Positions 62,344-64,000 of a stretch of DNA of 64,000 nt are shown in pieces (the stretch's first letter is position 1; the number at the start of each line of letters is the position of its first letter). This DNA comes from Schlesneria sphaerica. GTDB taxonomy: Bacteria; Planctomycetota; Planctomycetia; Planctomycetales; Planctomycetaceae. The stretch spans positions 2,542,001 through 2,606,000 of the forward strand of contig NZ_CP172346.1 of NCBI RefSeq assembly GCF_044336245.1, read 5' to 3'. A program made the translations under genes and the position numbers. The notes beneath the pieces were generated by a model, which saw only the letters and a list, made by a program, of their open reading frames with translations, did no database searches and was not told where the DNA came from.

Positions 62344-62652
62344 GCATACTTTCTGTTCTTGGAACGGGGGTAAAAATCAAGGTTTAACCAAGTTTGCTCA
62401 AGGTTTCCAGCAGCGAAGCCCGCCCACGACGCTGGAAACCAACCCCATCCGGTCTCCCTGTCTCTATCCTGCGTCCCTTCATGTGGTCTCCCGGAATCCT
62501 GCAACAGCGAAACGAACTTGAGGGCAGCATCCTGTGGAAACGCAGGCGTGACACGCGACGGCTTGCATCCTGATTCGACGACTGCCTAATTCGACGACTG
62601 GGGGGAGTGAAGCTCTGTTGGCCAACGGCCTCACGCGATCTCACGGGGAACA
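62344..62652. other. Spacer with a 10-bp stem-loop
   Basis: About 310 bp between the dacB end and the M16 gene start. A perfect 10-bp inverted repeat GGTTTCCAGC/GCTGGAAACC lies at 62402-62411 and 62431-62440. No T-run follows on either side, so it is either a weak terminator or a regulatory structure of the M16 gene. Confidence 0.55.
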
Positions 62653-63999
62653 TCATTCTTTCAGGTAGATAGCCTCGCAGAACTTTCCCAGGTCATCACC
62701 AAACGTCTTCGCCGTGACACCGTCCCGCAGATGAGCGTTGTTCACAAACATGGCAAAGATCAAATTCTTTCCCTTCGCCGTTGTCATGTAGCCGGCCAGC
62801 GCCTTGCTGGTCATCAGGGTGGTTCCGTTCATCGTGTTGCCAGTATAGAGAGTCCCGGTCTTGGCCTGGACTTTGTCTCGCACGGCACTGTCGGGGGGGA
62901 TGTTTTTTGCCAGTGTCCCGTCCACTCCCAACCGGGGAAGTGCGGCTTGATAGATCGGAAAATCCGGACGCGTTGCCATGTACCGAAGCAGTTGGACGGT
63001 CGCACGAGGTGTCACGTAATCGCTACGCGTTCCCCCGGCACCTCCTGCAAACGAAATTGTTTCGACTTCGACTCCAGCCTCTTTCAGGAAATCATGCTGG
63101 CGTTTGAGCCCCGCAGCGAGGGTCGTCTCGCCATGATTGGCCGCGACGAGTAAGGGGAGCGTACTGGCATGCAGGTTATGACTCACCTTCAATATCAGCT
63201 TGATGGACTCGGAAAAGGGGAGAGACGTCAACTCAGCCACCTTGGGCAGAGTCTTGACCTCGTCAACTCGTGGCAATCGATCTTTCTGGGCTTCAGCCAG
63301 TGTGGGGGCGTCAGCTTGTATACCCTTTCGCAACAGAGCCTCAATCAGCACCGTTCTCGCCAGAGATGCCGCATCTGCAACTTCGTGCACGCGCAATACA
63401 GGTGTATGCCCGGCCGGCACCTGCCCGGTAATCGAGAATCTGCCTGAGCCGAGATCCCGAATTTCGATCTCCGGAGACTGATCACTTCCGACAGTGAGGA
63501 CTTTGGATTCGACCTGAAAAGCACTCGTTGCAGGTCGGACGACAAGTTCGGCAGGCAATCCCGGCTGAGTCGGCTTGAACTGAAAGTCGATCAGATTGTC
63601 ATTGATCAGGACAGGCGTCACCTGACTGGGTCCACTTCCCGATGATTCCGCTTTTTCGAAAAGTCGGTCATCGATCAGGACATCACCCCGTACTCGCCTG
63701 ATCCCTGATTTGGCGATTTGTTCCGCCAGTTCCTGAATCCCCGCCAACGGGTCGGGTGCCGTCAGTTCTGCATCGGGATTTCCGTTCGCATACGTGTGGT
63801 CCCCATCAGCAAAGGCAAGAGTCCCCTCCGGGGATGTTCGTCCACCGAAGCTGAGATCGCCCGAAGCGACGAGAATGAGATCCCCCTCCAACACACCCTC
63901 GGGAGAAACGTCACCTCGTCGGACGACCGGAGTTCGGAAGCGATACTCCGCACCGAATTCCTTCAGTGCGGTCGCGACACTGTAGAGCTTGGTTGTCGA
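62653..63999 (-). CDS. dacB: D-alanyl-D-alanine carboxypeptidase/endopeptidase, PBP4 type (partial)
   Basis: The frame is open to the right edge; about 448 residues of a peptidase S13 protein are visible. The first residues at the edge hold the SxxK motif (STTKLYSVATALKEFG). SxN is in VSHNLHASTLP, and KTG in QAKTGTLYTGNT, so the active site is complete. The inserted domains typical of DacB lie between. It trims or cleaves peptidoglycan cross-links. The N-terminus with signal peptide lies outside the window. A frame-internal GTG at 63892-63894 is not the true start, because the SxxK motif precedes it. Confidence 0.92.
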   Translation of the reverse strand, partial: STTKLYSVATALKEFGAEYRFRTPVVRRGDVSPEGVLEGDLILVASGDLSFGGRTSPEGTLAFADGDHTYANGNPDAELTAPDPLAGIQELAEQIAKSGIRRVRGDVLIDDRLFEKAESSGSGPSQVTPVLINDNLIDFQFKPTQPGLPAELVVRPATSAFQVESKVLTVGSDQSPEIEIRDLGSGRFSITGQVPAGHTPVLRVHEVADAASLARTVLIEALLRKGIQADAPTLAEAQKDRLPRVDEVKTLPKVAELTSLPFSESIKLILKVSHNLHASTLPLLVAANHGETTLAAGLKRQHDFLKEAGVEVETISFAGGAGGTRSDYVTPRATVQLLRYMATRPDFPIYQAALPRLGVDGTLAKNIPPDSAVRDKVQAKTGTLYTGNTMNGTTLMTSKALAGYMTTAKGKNLIFAMFVNNAHLRDGVTAKTFGDDLGKFCEAIYLKE

Positions 64000-64000
64000 A

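Overview
The window looks like chromosomal DNA of a planctomycete (Planctomycetota, probably order Planctomycetales). The basis is the set of lineage-typical families: a DUF1501 Tat-type protein, a ThuA-domain protein, SMP-30/NHL-type secreted proteins, a 73-aa lipoprotein ending TPYRTHGG, an isolated flagellar-rod-like membrane protein, and a very large TolC paired with an EF-hand-bearing adaptor. Genes are moderately GC-rich, separated by long gene-poor spacers, and often single or in short runs. No tRNA, rRNA, CRISPR array, insertion sequence or phage gene was recognised, so this is a housekeeping region rather than an island.

Layout. 1-3185 (minus): start of an F-type ATP synthase operon, atpZ-atpI-atpB-atpE-atpF-atpH, running off the left edge. 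3489-8465 (plus): MFS transporter, leuD, a UbiB/AarF-type kinase and a Tat-exported sugar-binding lipoprotein, followed by a 550-bp spacer with a duplicated element. 9013-13814 (minus): adenylate kinase, HSL-family esterase, a membrane-anchored FlgF/FlgG-like protein, ribokinase. 14217-21804: NHL-type secreted protein, GlsB-like membrane protein, GlcF, dihydroorotate dehydrogenase, small lipoprotein, HU with a clear sigma70-type promoter, PH-domain membrane protein, and a DUF2089-regulator/membrane-protein pair preceded by an AT-rich perfect palindrome. 22038-30273: DUF6194 protein, GlgX, MnmA, a Fur-family regulator, SufS, DapB and a 91-aa unknown. 30653-38876 (plus): the membrane arm of complex I, nuoH-J-K-L-M-N. 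39016-49385: four-helix-like unknown, TatD, DUF1501, an orphan ABC-2 permease, a carboxypeptidase-regulatory-like protein with a terminator, AspRS, ThuA protein, CsrA, small lipoprotein and PgsA. 49745-55452 (minus): TolC, EF-hand membrane-fusion protein and MacB/LolD-type ATPase with no permease. 56487-64000: small unknown, an EF-G paralogue, an esterase-SMP-30 fusion, an M16 peptidase and a DacB-type carboxypeptidase truncated by the right edge.

How they work together. ATP synthase and the complex I membrane arm form the energy-coupling core. Three of their subunits (AtpB, AtpF, NuoL) carry independent histidine/aspartate-rich insertions. The most unusual systems are the tripartite efflux cluster (calcium-binding adaptor, 137-nt out-of-frame overlap, missing permease), the DUF2089 operon with a palindrome against its start codon, the non-flagellar rod-like membrane protein, and the csrA leader with a possible overlapping short ORF. 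All functional assignments come from reading motifs and protein character by eye; no database search was run.
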